In this document: positions 1 to 8,102 of the stretch, in pieces
Position numbering within the stretch: the first letter of the stretch is position 1
How the letters are laid out: each line of letters begins with the position of its first letter
NCBI GenBank assembly: GCA_001247695.2
Contig: LGRX02025787.1
Location: 20,630-84,629 of the forward strand
Length of the DNA: 64,000 nucleotides
Reading direction: 5' to 3'
Source: Cymbomonas tetramitiformis
Taxonomy: Eukaryota; Chlorophyta; Pyramimonadophyceae; Pyramimonadales; Pyramimonadaceae
Position numbers and translations under genes: made by a program
The notes under the pieces: model-generated
Databases searched by the model: none
What the model was told of the DNA's origin: nothing
What the model saw: the letters and a program-made list of their open reading frames with translations, nothing else

Positions 1-837
1 GATTCGCAGGGTCAAGAGAGGCGGTCGTGGCTTGAAGAAAGGACTGCAAAGGAGGATGACATGCCGTCTAGCCGCCGACGAAGATCCGACTCCTTGGCTC
101 GGACGACCATTCACTCCCGACGAAATCGAGTTGTTGCGTGGTTGCCCCACAAAGTGCCGCAGGTTTAACAAGGTACAAGTGGGTAACATGCGATTCCGCA
201 TCGCTGCTGTGGACAAGAAGTTCAAAACTGTCCAGTATTATTTCCGCTCTTTTTTCATCGAACGCGTGCGTGGAACAAGTGAAGAGGAAGAGACTGATAG
301 GTGCGTGCCTTTCTGCTTATGATTAATGAGTAAACATGACCATGTTCTAGCCCTACCTAGTAATGTATTGTGTAAACAGGGCCATGTCCACCTAGTTTCT
401 TTAGATACCCTGGGTAAACATGGCCATGTTCAGACGATTCCAGTAGTTTTTGCAAACTAATTCCTCAATTATACATGCGTGCCAGGCTCGCCCGTCTTGA
501 AGACGTCTATGCCATCAAGCTTGGTGGGGTCGAGTACATATTTGTCAAGGCGGCTTGGCTGCAGAAGCCGACAAAAGCGAAGATCGCCATGTATAACCGG
601 ATGAACTCCATAGTTGGCCCGGACAGCGTCACTGGCTGTTTCTTTTGCGATGACCCCGAGAACCCTGACACCGTCTTCGATACCACAGAGCCATTCATGC
701 TCGCAGATCAGATCGCGTCGCAAGTAGTAATTGTGAAGCATCCTTGCATGCAAACTGCGGTGGTTCTTGACCCTCGAGCAGATTTCTTCGAGCAGAATGT
801 CCAGGATGAAAATCCTAGCGAGGACGAGCTTGCTTAG
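1..837 (+). pseudogene. Spliced remnant resembling En/Spm transposase DUF4216-type C-terminal domain
   Basis: Two open blocks (about 32-300 and 486-837) join cleanly if 301-485 is removed as a GT-AG intron. The donor is AG|GTGCGT, the acceptor follows a pyrimidine-containing stretch, and the intron is phase 2, restoring an Arg codon. The joined product keeps one frame and reads like the C-terminal DUF4216 region of CACTA/EnSpm transposases: a tract with VQYYF, then VYAIKLGGVEYIFVKAAW, then a TEPFMLADQIASQVV motif close to the family's 'PFILASQAQQVFYV' pattern. The C-terminus is acidic (ENPSEDELA). The start lies outside the window or in an unseen exon. A host gene with the same domain is possible. 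The intron is supported by frame and splice sites; the family call is from motif memory only. Confidence 0.45.
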
Positions 838-900
838 TACTTAGGCCTGCAGTACGACATGGCATTTGTGTAGTGTAAATAGATAGCATCAGTTTGTGTA

Positions 901-1076
901 TATACATAAACAAGGGTAAGTATGGCCCTACCTATCATGTATCTATACTCAAGTACAGGGTAAGTATGGCCATGTTTATACATAAACAAGGGTAAGTAGG
1001 GCCCTACCTATCATGTATCTATACTCAAGTACAAGGTGAATATGGTCATGTCTATACATAAACAAGGGTAAGTAGG
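901..1076. repeat. 76-bp tandem repeat, about 2.4 copies
   Basis: The phrase TATACATAAACAAGGGTAAG recurs at 901, 977 and 1053, a constant 76-bp step. Units contain short blocks such as GGTAAGTA(T/G)GGCC and CAAGTACA. The same GGTAAACA(T)GGCCATG-like phrases also appear at 330-430. No gene is visible here. Confidence 0.85.
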
Positions 1077-1110
1077 GCCTTAATTTAGTAAGGACTATTT
1101 TACTCATTTA

Positions 1111-1660
1111 GTAAGGACTAAATAAGCGTAATAGCCCAAAAAAAACAGATTCTAAAAATATTTTTTTCCAATGTTTTCAAGTACAGCCCAGGTACAGCCC
1201 AGGTACAGGGTAGGTATTGCCCCCTACTTACCCCTTACCTACCCAATGCCCATACTGACCTAACTTTGAGGTGCTGTAACAGGAAGCGTAAAATGTTTTT
1301 TCAGTTAAATCTTTGGAGACTGTCCATAGTAAGGACTAAATAAGCGTAATAGCCCCAAAAAAACAGATTCCAAAAATATTTTTTTTCCAATGTTTTCAAG
1401 TACAGCCCAGGTACAGCCCAGGTACAGGGTAGGTATTGCCCCCTACTTACCCCTTACCTACCCAATGCCCATACTGACCTAACTTTGAGGTGCTGTAACA
1501 GGAAGTGTAAAATATTTTTTCAGTTAAATCTTTGGAGACTGTCCATAGTAAGGACTAAATAAGCGTAATAGCCCAAAAAACAAACAGATTCCAAAAATAT
1601 TTTTTTCCAATGTTTTCAAGTACAGTCCAGGTACAGCCCCAAGTACAGGGCAGGTACCGA
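1111..1660. repeat. 218-219-bp tandem repeat, about 2.5 copies
   Basis: The phrase GTAAGGACTAAATAAGCGTA starts at 1111, 1329 and 1548, giving steps of 218 and 219 bp. Copies are nearly identical apart from a few substitutions and homopolymer changes. Each holds a T-run after AAAAATA, doubled 'CAGCCCAGGTACAGCCCAGG', and a GTAGGTATTGCCCCCTACTTACC segment with internal dyad symmetry. No ORF of interest. 1661-1956 holds nothing I recognise. Confidence 0.9.
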
Positions 1661-1956
1661 GTAGCACAACTTTGAGGCCTCAAAAAGTGAGGTTACCAAA
1701 GCCATTCCACCCAAAACTTCGCTCCATATGTCTTACATCGATCCAAACCATCGATATCAACAATAAAAAACAAACTATCGGAAACTTCATTTCACCCGAT
1801 TTTGGCTGGTTTTGCCATTTTACTGCCGACATTGCCCAAGTAGGGCCCTACTTGGCTCGAAACACAAGGTAAACACAAGGTTCTGAATTTGTAAGGTCTG
1901 TTACAATTAAATTGGAACCAAAAGCTGACATTATATATAATATAGTATTTAATAAT

Positions 1957-2337
1957 TTACGGTGGAGGTATTGAAGTTAGTTTCACAAATATTTGTCCAG
2001 ATGAATTATTGATAGGGTTGACAGTGTATACGTATAATCCATTAACCGGAACTACATCGTCATTTGGTGGTGTGTTAATCGTTCCAGTCACAACCGGAAG
2101 ATTTTCTATTCTGAACTTAGAAGTTATTCCCGCCATGTTAAAAAAAGCGATACCCGGAGCACCACTTTGACTTGCATCAAAATCAAGTTGAACTTTTGAC
2201 CCAAGTAGATTCAAAAAGGTATCTGCTTGAGGTATATTACCATTTCTACCATCACGACTAATTGTCATCGATTTGCCACTATAGAAATTGGTTGCCGTAA
2301 CTTTTGTTGCATTCAATTCATTTCCGAAAGCTGACAT
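1957..2337 (-). CDS. Small Polinton ORF on the capsid side, unknown function
   Basis: A 126-residue protein if started at the ATG at 2337 (MSAFGNELN). The frame is open further upstream, but the inner ATG is preferred because a TAGTATATACA signal sits immediately before it, as for other genes of this element. The sequence is rich in Asn, Thr, Val and Ile (NNSSGQIFVKLTSIPPP at the end), which suggests a beta-rich, possibly virion-associated protein. It lies just downstream of another small ORF and the major capsid gene, all on the same strand. No family recognised. Confidence 0.6.
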   Translation of the reverse strand: MSAFGNELNATKVTATNFYSGKSMTISRDGRNGNIPQADTFLNLLGSKVQLDFDASQSGAPGIAFFNMAGITSKFRIENLPVVTGTINTPPNDDVVPVNGLYVYTVNPINNSSGQIFVKLTSIPPP

Positions 2338-2350
2338 TGTATATACTAAT
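2338..2350 (-). promoter_or_regulatory. TAGTATA-type start-proximal motif
   Basis: On the minus strand this reads ATTAGTATATACA directly before the ATG at 2337. Similar AGTATA(Y)A motifs lie directly upstream of at least four other Polinton genes in the window, so it is probably a TATA-like promoter of the element. Confidence 0.5.
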
Positions 2351-2374
2351 CTATGAAAAAAACAGAGGTACAGG

Positions 2375-2671
2375 TTACAACAATCGACTATGTAATGGAT
2401 GCTCCATCGGGAAATGGAACATTTCCATCTTTTGAGAAAGCTTTTCACCATGCCCTAAAGTATAAGATCTGTATCCAGCCAAAGGATTAACATTGCTTAT
2501 CCTGAATGGTGGATATGTGATGTCATTGATTGTTTTACACGGGAGTTGTTGCATCAAAACAGGTCTATAACCTGACATTTGAAACATCGCCGCGGTGTGA
2601 ATCTGCTTATCCACATTGGGGCCTACGTCTTTAATCATATTGTATCCAACCAATCCTGGTTGTTGTGCCAT
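2375..2671 (-). CDS. Small Polinton ORF, 98 aa, unknown
   Basis: Begins MAQQPGLVGYNMIKDVG and continues through GYRPVLMQQLPCKTINDITYPPF to a basic C-terminus (PLHSRLL). The ATG at 2671 follows a minus-strand AATAGTATACATCA signal, which supports the start. It sits between the major capsid gene and the 126-aa ORF on the same strand, so it probably belongs to the virion block, but I recognise no domain. Base composition is AT-rich like the rest of the Polinton. Confidence 0.6.
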   Translation of the reverse strand: MAQQPGLVGYNMIKDVGPNVDKQIHTAAMFQMSGYRPVLMQQLPCKTINDITYPPFRISNVNPLAGYRSYTLGHGEKLSQKMEMFHFPMEHPLHSRLL

Positions 2672-2685
2672 TGATGTATACTATT
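2672..2685 (-). promoter_or_regulatory. TAGTATA-type start-proximal motif
   Basis: Minus strand AATAGTATACATCA immediately precedes the ATG at 2671. It is the same class of motif as at 2338-2350, 7235-7249 and 25406-25435. Confidence 0.5.
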
Positions 2686-2793
2686 ACCTACAAACTTAAG
2701 CGGCGACAGCGGCCTATCTCAGACATAAAACGTTCCAAAGTAAGGATATAATACTCTAGTATTAATCCCCGGTTTGGCACAATAGCACCATGT

Positions 2794-4093
2794 TTAAAAT
2801 ACAGTTTCGATTACACGGTTTTGACCAATACGAAGAACGGCTGTCGTTTCGCAAATAAGCATTACCTCGTTACTGCCTGTCAAATCTACCGTTTGTAAAG
2901 CGTCAGATGGTTGTGCTACATGAGTTTGGAAATAGAAGGAACTGTTCAAACCCCGTGAATCCAATCCTGTTAGGCTTCTGACGCCCATTTCTGAGGGAAG
3001 ATTTAAACGTACCATAGGAATGAACTGATTGTTGAGCCAATCTTCATAACTGTTAATCTTACAACCCGATAGCGTACCATAGTTGTCAGCTTTACCGATA
3101 GTGAGCAGATTGAAGGCTGCAAGAGGGTCGACTCTATAGTTAGGAACGAACAGGTTATTCAAGTTAAATTGTAGAACACCTAAATGACCAGCTGAAAATC
3201 TAAAGTAAGACGGGAGGTAAACTGTACCACAGGTGTTTTCCAATTTGATAAGTCCTAAAGGTTTATCCCGATAATCCCCTGGACGTTGAACAGCATATAT
3301 GTTATCAATACACTGTGAACTCAAAGAGAATCGCGTACTTTTGTCCATCGTAGAGGCCCCTTCAAAAAACGAAAAGTAGTTCTTATACGGAATTTCCAAA
3401 AAACCGTCACGCAATTTTGATTCTACGGCGGCATCGTAGACACCTGAACTGAAAGTGATTGTTTCTACGGTAAAGTAAAGGTCGTCTAATAAAAAGTCCC
3501 CTTGTGATATTAAAGTCTGTTGGGCTTTTTCCGTGAGGGCGTCTTCAGGTGGACTACCTTGGACAAACGCTCCTAACACCTCAGGCCCATGCAAATACAA
3601 TCTGATTTGAACTGGAGGAAGAAGACTTGTATCGATATAACTGGGCTCGGCTTCTCCTAATATGCTGAGCCAGGTATTCAAGATGTATGGACGTGGTGCG
3701 GCATAGAAATTGTCAGCAACATTGATTTCTTGATTTTTGAGAACACGTTGATAAGTCATTTCTTTACTGAGTGTTGTTTTGATAGTGTCGAGAACGGTTG
3801 CATGCTACCGTGCTGTAACTTTGAAAACCAGTGGTCAACTGCTGCCCTCCTGCGAAGACCTCACAGCGAGAGATGAGCTTTTCAAGTCCGTTGGGAAGCG
3901 TAACAATTAAATTTTTAGCTGTAGTGTCCGTATATACTATAGGAGTTATGCACGAACCTTTGCAATGCATACTGAGACTCTTCATATTAACGATGGAATT
4001 GACAGGCAGATTCAAAGTTATAGTTGAATACCTCGATGCTTTAGTAAGATTAGTGGTTTCTAATCTGAAGTAATTAGTTGAATATGAGTTCAT
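2794..4093 (-). pseudogene. Polinton/adintovirus-like major capsid protein, frameshifted
   Basis: Two same-strand reading frames together cover about 430 residues. The first (4093 to 3764) holds an N-terminal jelly-roll-like part with the motif LISRCEVFAGGQQL, typical in style of double-jelly-roll capsid proteins of Polintons. The second (3759 to 2794) holds the larger remainder, with aromatic and beta-rich segments such as YFRFSAGHLGVLQFNL. The frame changes around 3795-3815 near an A/C-rich stretch, so a small indel has broken the gene. The call rests on motif style, length and position next to Polinton genes. A structure prediction would be needed to confirm the fold. Confidence 0.6.
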
Positions 4094-4097
4094 TTTT

Positions 4098-5411
4098 ATG
4101 TTGGCTGGTGGTCATGAGGCTAGGAAACACGGGCGTACCGGAGCTCTCTACCAAGAACGTCGCGAGGAGTGTCAAGCGGCTCGTCGGGGACGTCACTTCA
4201 GCTATGATGTTCTGCAGGAGTTCTCTGAAACTTACTTGGAGAAAACTCCGGACACCTTGGAGCATCGCAACCATCGACCGGACACACGGCGCTCGTTTCC
4301 GAAGAAGAGGCGCTTGACCGTGGACTTGACCGACGCGGAGCCCTGCATTCGGATGGCTCGTCGCATTCCGGAAAGCGGTGCGTGGGAGTGTTCAGTCGAT
4401 CCTGATCGCAACAACCCCACCGTTGATCGGTCGTGGCAGCTTTCTTCCCGGGTTGACAAGACGTTGGTGGTGGAGTATTTGATGGAGGCACACATTCACT
4501 CGACGGACCGGTTGGGCTCGCGGATGTCGGTTGGCACTCAGGCGGAAGTTGCCTTCCGGTTGAAAACCACCAAAGGCCAGGCAAAGATGCTAACCGAGCT
4601 TTTTCTGGGAGAGACAAAGCTGAAGGTGCTGCAAGTGGGAGCACCCACTTCACGCCTGACCAGGTTCAACGTGGTGAATGGGGTCTTGGACAGGGCCTTC
4701 ACGGTTGCGGTGGAGGGAGGCAGTTCGCAGACGGTGGTCTTCGGGTACCTGGATGCCGCCCGGGACATCCACTTCGGAGAGAGAGGGGCGTCCCAAGTCC
4801 GAAAGCAACGCGTCTCTTGCAGCTGCAAGGCATGGACGAACTTGATGGGCAGGCATGGCCGTAGCAGCGCGGTGCACTGGTGCGTGCATATATGTTTTGT
4901 GCTGAAGGAAGCGGAGTTCTCTCCGGGGCACGCCTTTTACGTTCAAGCTGGGTTCACCGTCCGGGAAGTAGATTACATTCTGAAGGAACTGGAGAAGGTG
5001 AAGATCACTCCTCGTACGTCGGAGGTGGGTGCGGGTGGTACTGGACTGAAACAGGGTGAGTGGATGCTGGTGCCTGGATCTGGTCGTCAGGCGTCATGTG
5101 GTGCCGCCTTGAACGTAGGTCAAGGGTGTGCTGCCACACAGAAGACACGAACCAAGGATGAAGGCAAACCTGTGAAGCAACCTGTGTTGGAAGCCGACGC
5201 ACCAAGGGTGGTGGTGCAGGGGAAAAGGCAGGTAAATGGTGCATGGCATGAGAGCAAGTTCCAGTTCTGCGTGTCACATGCCTGCTGCACCCGGGTGATG
5301 CCCAACTATGTTCAGATTGCTCCAAAGCCTACCGACATCCAAGTGCACCCCGATGTGGAGTTGACGGCTGAGCTACTGCGGAAGTCTGGTGCGTTAACGT
5401 TCCGTGAATGA
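4098..5411 (+). CDS. SWIM zinc-finger protein, probably from an inserted segment
   Basis: A 437-residue ORF. Near residues 232-265 it has a SWIM-type zinc finger: VSCSCKAW, then a spacer, then HWCVHICFVL (CxC...CxH spacing). Upstream lies a basic patch (PKKRRLTVDL). Downstream is a linker rich in Gly, Lys and Thr, and the product ends TAELLRKSGALTFRE. GC content is much higher than the flanking Polinton DNA. The ORF starts only 5 bp from the capsid gene's start codon on the opposite strand, so a junction between Polinton and foreign DNA probably lies near 4094-4150, and the first residues may not be native. SWIM domains occur in MULE-type transposases and host ZSWIM proteins; no transposase triad is visible here. 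Confidence 0.5.
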   Translation: MLAGGHEARKHGRTGALYQERREECQAARRGRHFSYDVLQEFSETYLEKTPDTLEHRNHRPDTRRSFPKKRRLTVDLTDAEPCIRMARRIPESGAWECSVDPDRNNPTVDRSWQLSSRVDKTLVVEYLMEAHIHSTDRLGSRMSVGTQAEVAFRLKTTKGQAKMLTELFLGETKLKVLQVGAPTSRLTRFNVVNGVLDRAFTVAVEGGSSQTVVFGYLDAARDIHFGERGASQVRKQRVSCSCKAWTNLMGRHGRSSAVHWCVHICFVLKEAEFSPGHAFYVQAGFTVREVDYILKELEKVKITPRTSEVGAGGTGLKQGEWMLVPGSGRQASCGAALNVGQGCAATQKTRTKDEGKPVKQPVLEADAPRVVVQGKRQVNGAWHESKFQFCVSHACCTRVMPNYVQIAPKPTDIQVHPDVELTAELLRKSGALTFRE

Positions 5412-5908
5412 GTTTCGTAGAATGATGCCAAGTGTAAGCGGGAAGTTCCCTAAGGATGGAGGATGTAGGACACAGTTTTTGCCGCAGCACAAGAATGGTG
5501 CTCAGAGGTAATTACTCATAGCAGTTTGTAGTGATCGAGAACACTGATGGGAAAGTCTTACGCGAGTCGAGAAGGTGCAGTTACACTGCGTTAGTATTGT
5601 GGTGTAAGAATCGCCTCAGGAATGTTTTGCATGAGTCGAGAAGAGACAGCTACACTGCCTTAGTATTGAGGTGCAAAAATTGCCAAACTGAGTGATCGAA
5701 CGGTAACTATGTTATCAAAAATTTGCTCTGAAATGTTTCACGTGTACTCTTAGTGTCTTTCATGAAAAGTTATTGTCTTTGACGTATATTCTTAAAGCCT
5801 TTGATAAAAAAATATATGAATAAAGGGGTGTTCTGCATACCAATTCCCCAACCTGTGCTTGTAGGGAAACGCATAAGGACGAGCCATGTACCGGGAGGCA
5901 CGGACAGC

Positions 5909-6283
5909 TCAGGGCTATGCCCCAGGGCCATGCCCCAGGGCTATGCCCCATGGGTATGCCCCAAGGCGTATGCCCCATGGGTATGCCCCAAGGCGTATGC
6001 CCCATGGGTATGCCCCATGGGTATGCCCCAAGGCGTATGCCCCTTGGGTATGCCCCGAGGCGTATGCCCCATGGGCATGCCCCGAGGCGTATGCCCCATG
6101 GGCATGCCCCGAGGCGTATGCCCCATGGGTATGCCCCGAGGCGTATGCCCCATGGGTATGCCCCGAGGCGTATGCCCCATGGGTATGCCCCGAGGCGTAT
6201 GCCCCATGGGTATGCCCCGAGGCGTATGCCCCATGGGTATGCCCCGAGGCGTATGCCCCATGGGTATGCCCCGAGCGTGCATG
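5909..6283. repeat. 27-bp minisatellite, open in several frames
   Basis: The unit GGCGTATGCCCCATGGGTATGCCCCGA repeats about 13 times, with shorter variant units at the left end. Because 27 is divisible by 3 and the unit lacks stop codons in most frames, long ORFs appear on both strands (for example MGMPRGVCP repeats). These should be treated as artefacts of the repeat, not genes. The flanks 5412-5908 and 6290-7150 hold no recognisable gene. Confidence 0.9.
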
Positions 6284-6786
6284 CCCCACTCGCGAATAAT
6301 GGGGAGTTATCGGATATTCACATAAGTGAGCGAGTGGGGAAAATAATCGATGACAAAGCAGATTTCCGGAGAAGATCTGTAATGAAATGATTCATGGTAG
6401 ATTCCAGGAGAATATCTGCAATGGCAATACAAGTATCATGATCTGCCTGATGATTGGTGGAGGAGTAACAGAATCAGGCATGGGCTGCTGGTAATTGGCC
6501 GATGACAGATGTCAATCTAGGAATCCTGCTAGTGAGTTAAAGAGCAACATGTTGAAAGGGGAAGCTTGGGAAAAGTGAACCTCAGTTAGTGTTGATCAAG
6601 AGAAATTAAGGACAAGTTGTACATGTTAGTGTTAGGCTGTATGCCAAGACTGAACATAAGGATATATATGTTATAGGTTTGCGACCATACATTATATCGA
6701 AAGTGATAATATTGCTAGGCTGTGTAGCCAGTATATGTCATGTAAATAAACAGTGGAATATAAGGCTAGAAGCCTATGTGATACAC

Positions 6787-6862
6787 CAAAAACAATAGAA
6801 AACATAAAAAGAAAAGAAAGAAGATAAAAGAAAAGAAAGAAAAATAAAGAGATAAAAAAGTA
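6787..6862 (+). other. Purine-rich, A-rich tract
   Basis: About 75 bp made almost entirely of A and G in AAAGAAAAG-type blocks. It may be the tail of a retroposed element or simple low-complexity DNA; no gene spans it. Confidence 0.5.
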
Positions 6863-7154
6863 TAAGTTATCAGGAGTGTGCCTGGTACAAATTGGTTCTC
6901 AGATGGTTGGAACGTTCTATGGACCTGTGGGATCTGCGAGTTACATGATGTTGGAGATGGCGACTTTTGTGTTTGCGTTTTGAGCGGCTTCAGCTAGGCC
7001 AGCTATACTCTTCAAGCCCTAGATCATGCAAAGCCTCTTTAACGGCATCGGTGAGGGCGGTGTGCTTTTCCCGAGCTGTCGCTATCGGCTCGGGCAGCAA
7101 AGTCGATATAAGATATTCTAAGAAAATAAATTTCTTGATCTGACCCACGACAAT

Positions 7155-7223
7155 CGCAAATACGTTAAATGTTGTCAATATTGAATTATATTATATATAT
7201 TACTGATCGGGAAACATTTTGCG
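7155..7223. promoter_or_regulatory. Polinton palindromic intergenic element, copy 1
   Basis: Left arm TACGTTAAATGTTG, an AT-rich centre, then right arm GGGAAACATTTTGCG; the outer CGCAAA/TTTTGCG also pair. Nearly the same element occurs at 25065-25127 and 29733-29795, each at a gene boundary of the Polinton. It may act as a terminator, a promoter, or both. Confidence 0.6.
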
Positions 7224-7234
7224 TGATTTTATAT

Positions 7235-7249
7235 TAGTATAGTATATAC
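7235..7249 (+). promoter_or_regulatory. TAGTATA-type start-proximal motif
   Basis: TAGTATAGTATATACA runs directly into the ATG at 7250. It matches the start-proximal motif of the other Polinton genes. Confidence 0.5.
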
Positions 7250-7381
7250 ATGACCAAGGAGGCTTGGATTACAAAACTAAAGCAATGTGCTCAAGAATAT
7301 AGACAAGAACACGGAATCAAAGAGAAGGGTAAGATGTCACAAGGAGATAAATTGAAAAGCTTGCGTGGTCGTCCGGTTAAA
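7250..7381 (+). pseudogene. 5' part of a small basic Polinton ORF, cut by a Penelope-like element
   Basis: ATG at 7250 with a TAGTATA-type signal just before it. The visible part encodes about 44 Lys/Arg-rich residues (MTKEAWITKLKQ, later KLKSLRGRPVK). The frame runs into the terminal repeat of the minus-strand Penelope-like element at 7376. On the far side of that element (13800-14107) a Polinton-like frame, open from its first base, encodes another basic product. The two may be halves of one gene. The RGRP motif would fit a DNA-binding protein, but this is an inference. Confidence 0.45.
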
Positions 7382-7655
7382 GATTAAATTATTGTATACA
7401 GAGGTTCACTCGTTGTATATAACAAAGCAGTTGATGAAAGCAATATTTCTCATAAAAATAATACCGTCATAATGCAGTGTTTTTAGGCTTCCTAGAGTAC
7501 TTTCACTGGCCGCCTTCAGGCACAGCTCATCAGTAGGACTGGAAACTCCGAAGCCATAATTGGCTATGTATGCACACAGGAGCAGTTGGCCTGTGTAAAG
7601 TTATGCTAGATTAGAGATCAACAGTTCAGTGCAAGATATGCAGGCACTAAATAAA
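7376..7655 (-). repeat. 280-bp pseudo-LTR of Penelope-like element 1 (downstream copy)
   Basis: Matches 13520-13799 over 280 bp with one substitution (AGCAGTTGG here, AGCAATTGG there). It carries a hammerhead ribozyme on the minus strand. The adjoining 7656-8102 is the 3' untranslated part of the element and contains a diverged pair of GTCTCACGTAGGCGTCAG phrases at about 7676 and 7968. Confidence 0.95.
7490..7538 (-). ncRNA. Minimal type I hammerhead ribozyme (element 1, downstream repeat)
   Basis: On the minus strand: stem I TCCTA, core CTGATGA, stem II with paired GCTG/CAGT and GCC/GGC around a TGAA loop, core GAAA, then a 4-nt loop GTAC closed by a single A-T pair (stem III), cleavage nucleotide C, and stem I TAGGA. 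All conserved catalytic nucleotides (CUGAUGA, GAAA, UH) are present. The very short stem III is typical of hammerheads in Penelope-like elements. Predicted cleavage is between the bases complementary to 7495 and 7494. Confidence 0.85.
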
Positions 7656-8102
7656 GGTGACAAGAATTTCAGTTTGTCTCACGTAGGCGTCAGAGATTTC
7701 AAGAGAAAATAACGTAAGACAGGCAGTAACCATATGACTGTGTGAATAAGGCAAGAGTGTGAGCTCGAAAATCCATCTGTCTTACGTGCTCGTAGAAGAA
7801 AATCAGAGAGTATAACGTAATACACATTGAAGATCGAGCACAGGTAGCATTGTGGCAAGCAAGCAGGCCCAAATAAGCAGAGCCGATCGAGCGGGAGTCA
7901 CTGTGCAAGCCAAAACACAGTCAGGGAGTATGCCCCATGAATTCTGAAAACTTTGTAAATCAACTGTCTCACGTAGGCGTCAGGAAATTCCAGAGAGAAT
8001 AACGTAATAACCATCGTCCCGAGAGGGGTAATCATTCGTATGCCCAAAACAAAACCAAGAATCATAAAACAAAGTATAATAAATCAAACGGAGCACCGTG
8101 AC

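Noticed and set aside
5801..6390. Several ORFs of 113-174 codons on both strands
   Set aside because: All are produced by the 27-bp minisatellite, whose length is a multiple of three and which lacks stops in most frames.
6440..6490. Possible hammerhead with CTGATGA near 6449
   Set aside because: No matching GAAA and cleavage triplet at the right spacing; the sequence is only a short GCCTGAT/ATCAGGC palindrome.
6990..7178. 62-codon minus-strand ORF as a Polinton gene
   Set aside because: Its N-terminal part overlaps the palindromic intergenic element and it lacks the start-proximal motif; composition changes in the middle, so it probably spans a junction.
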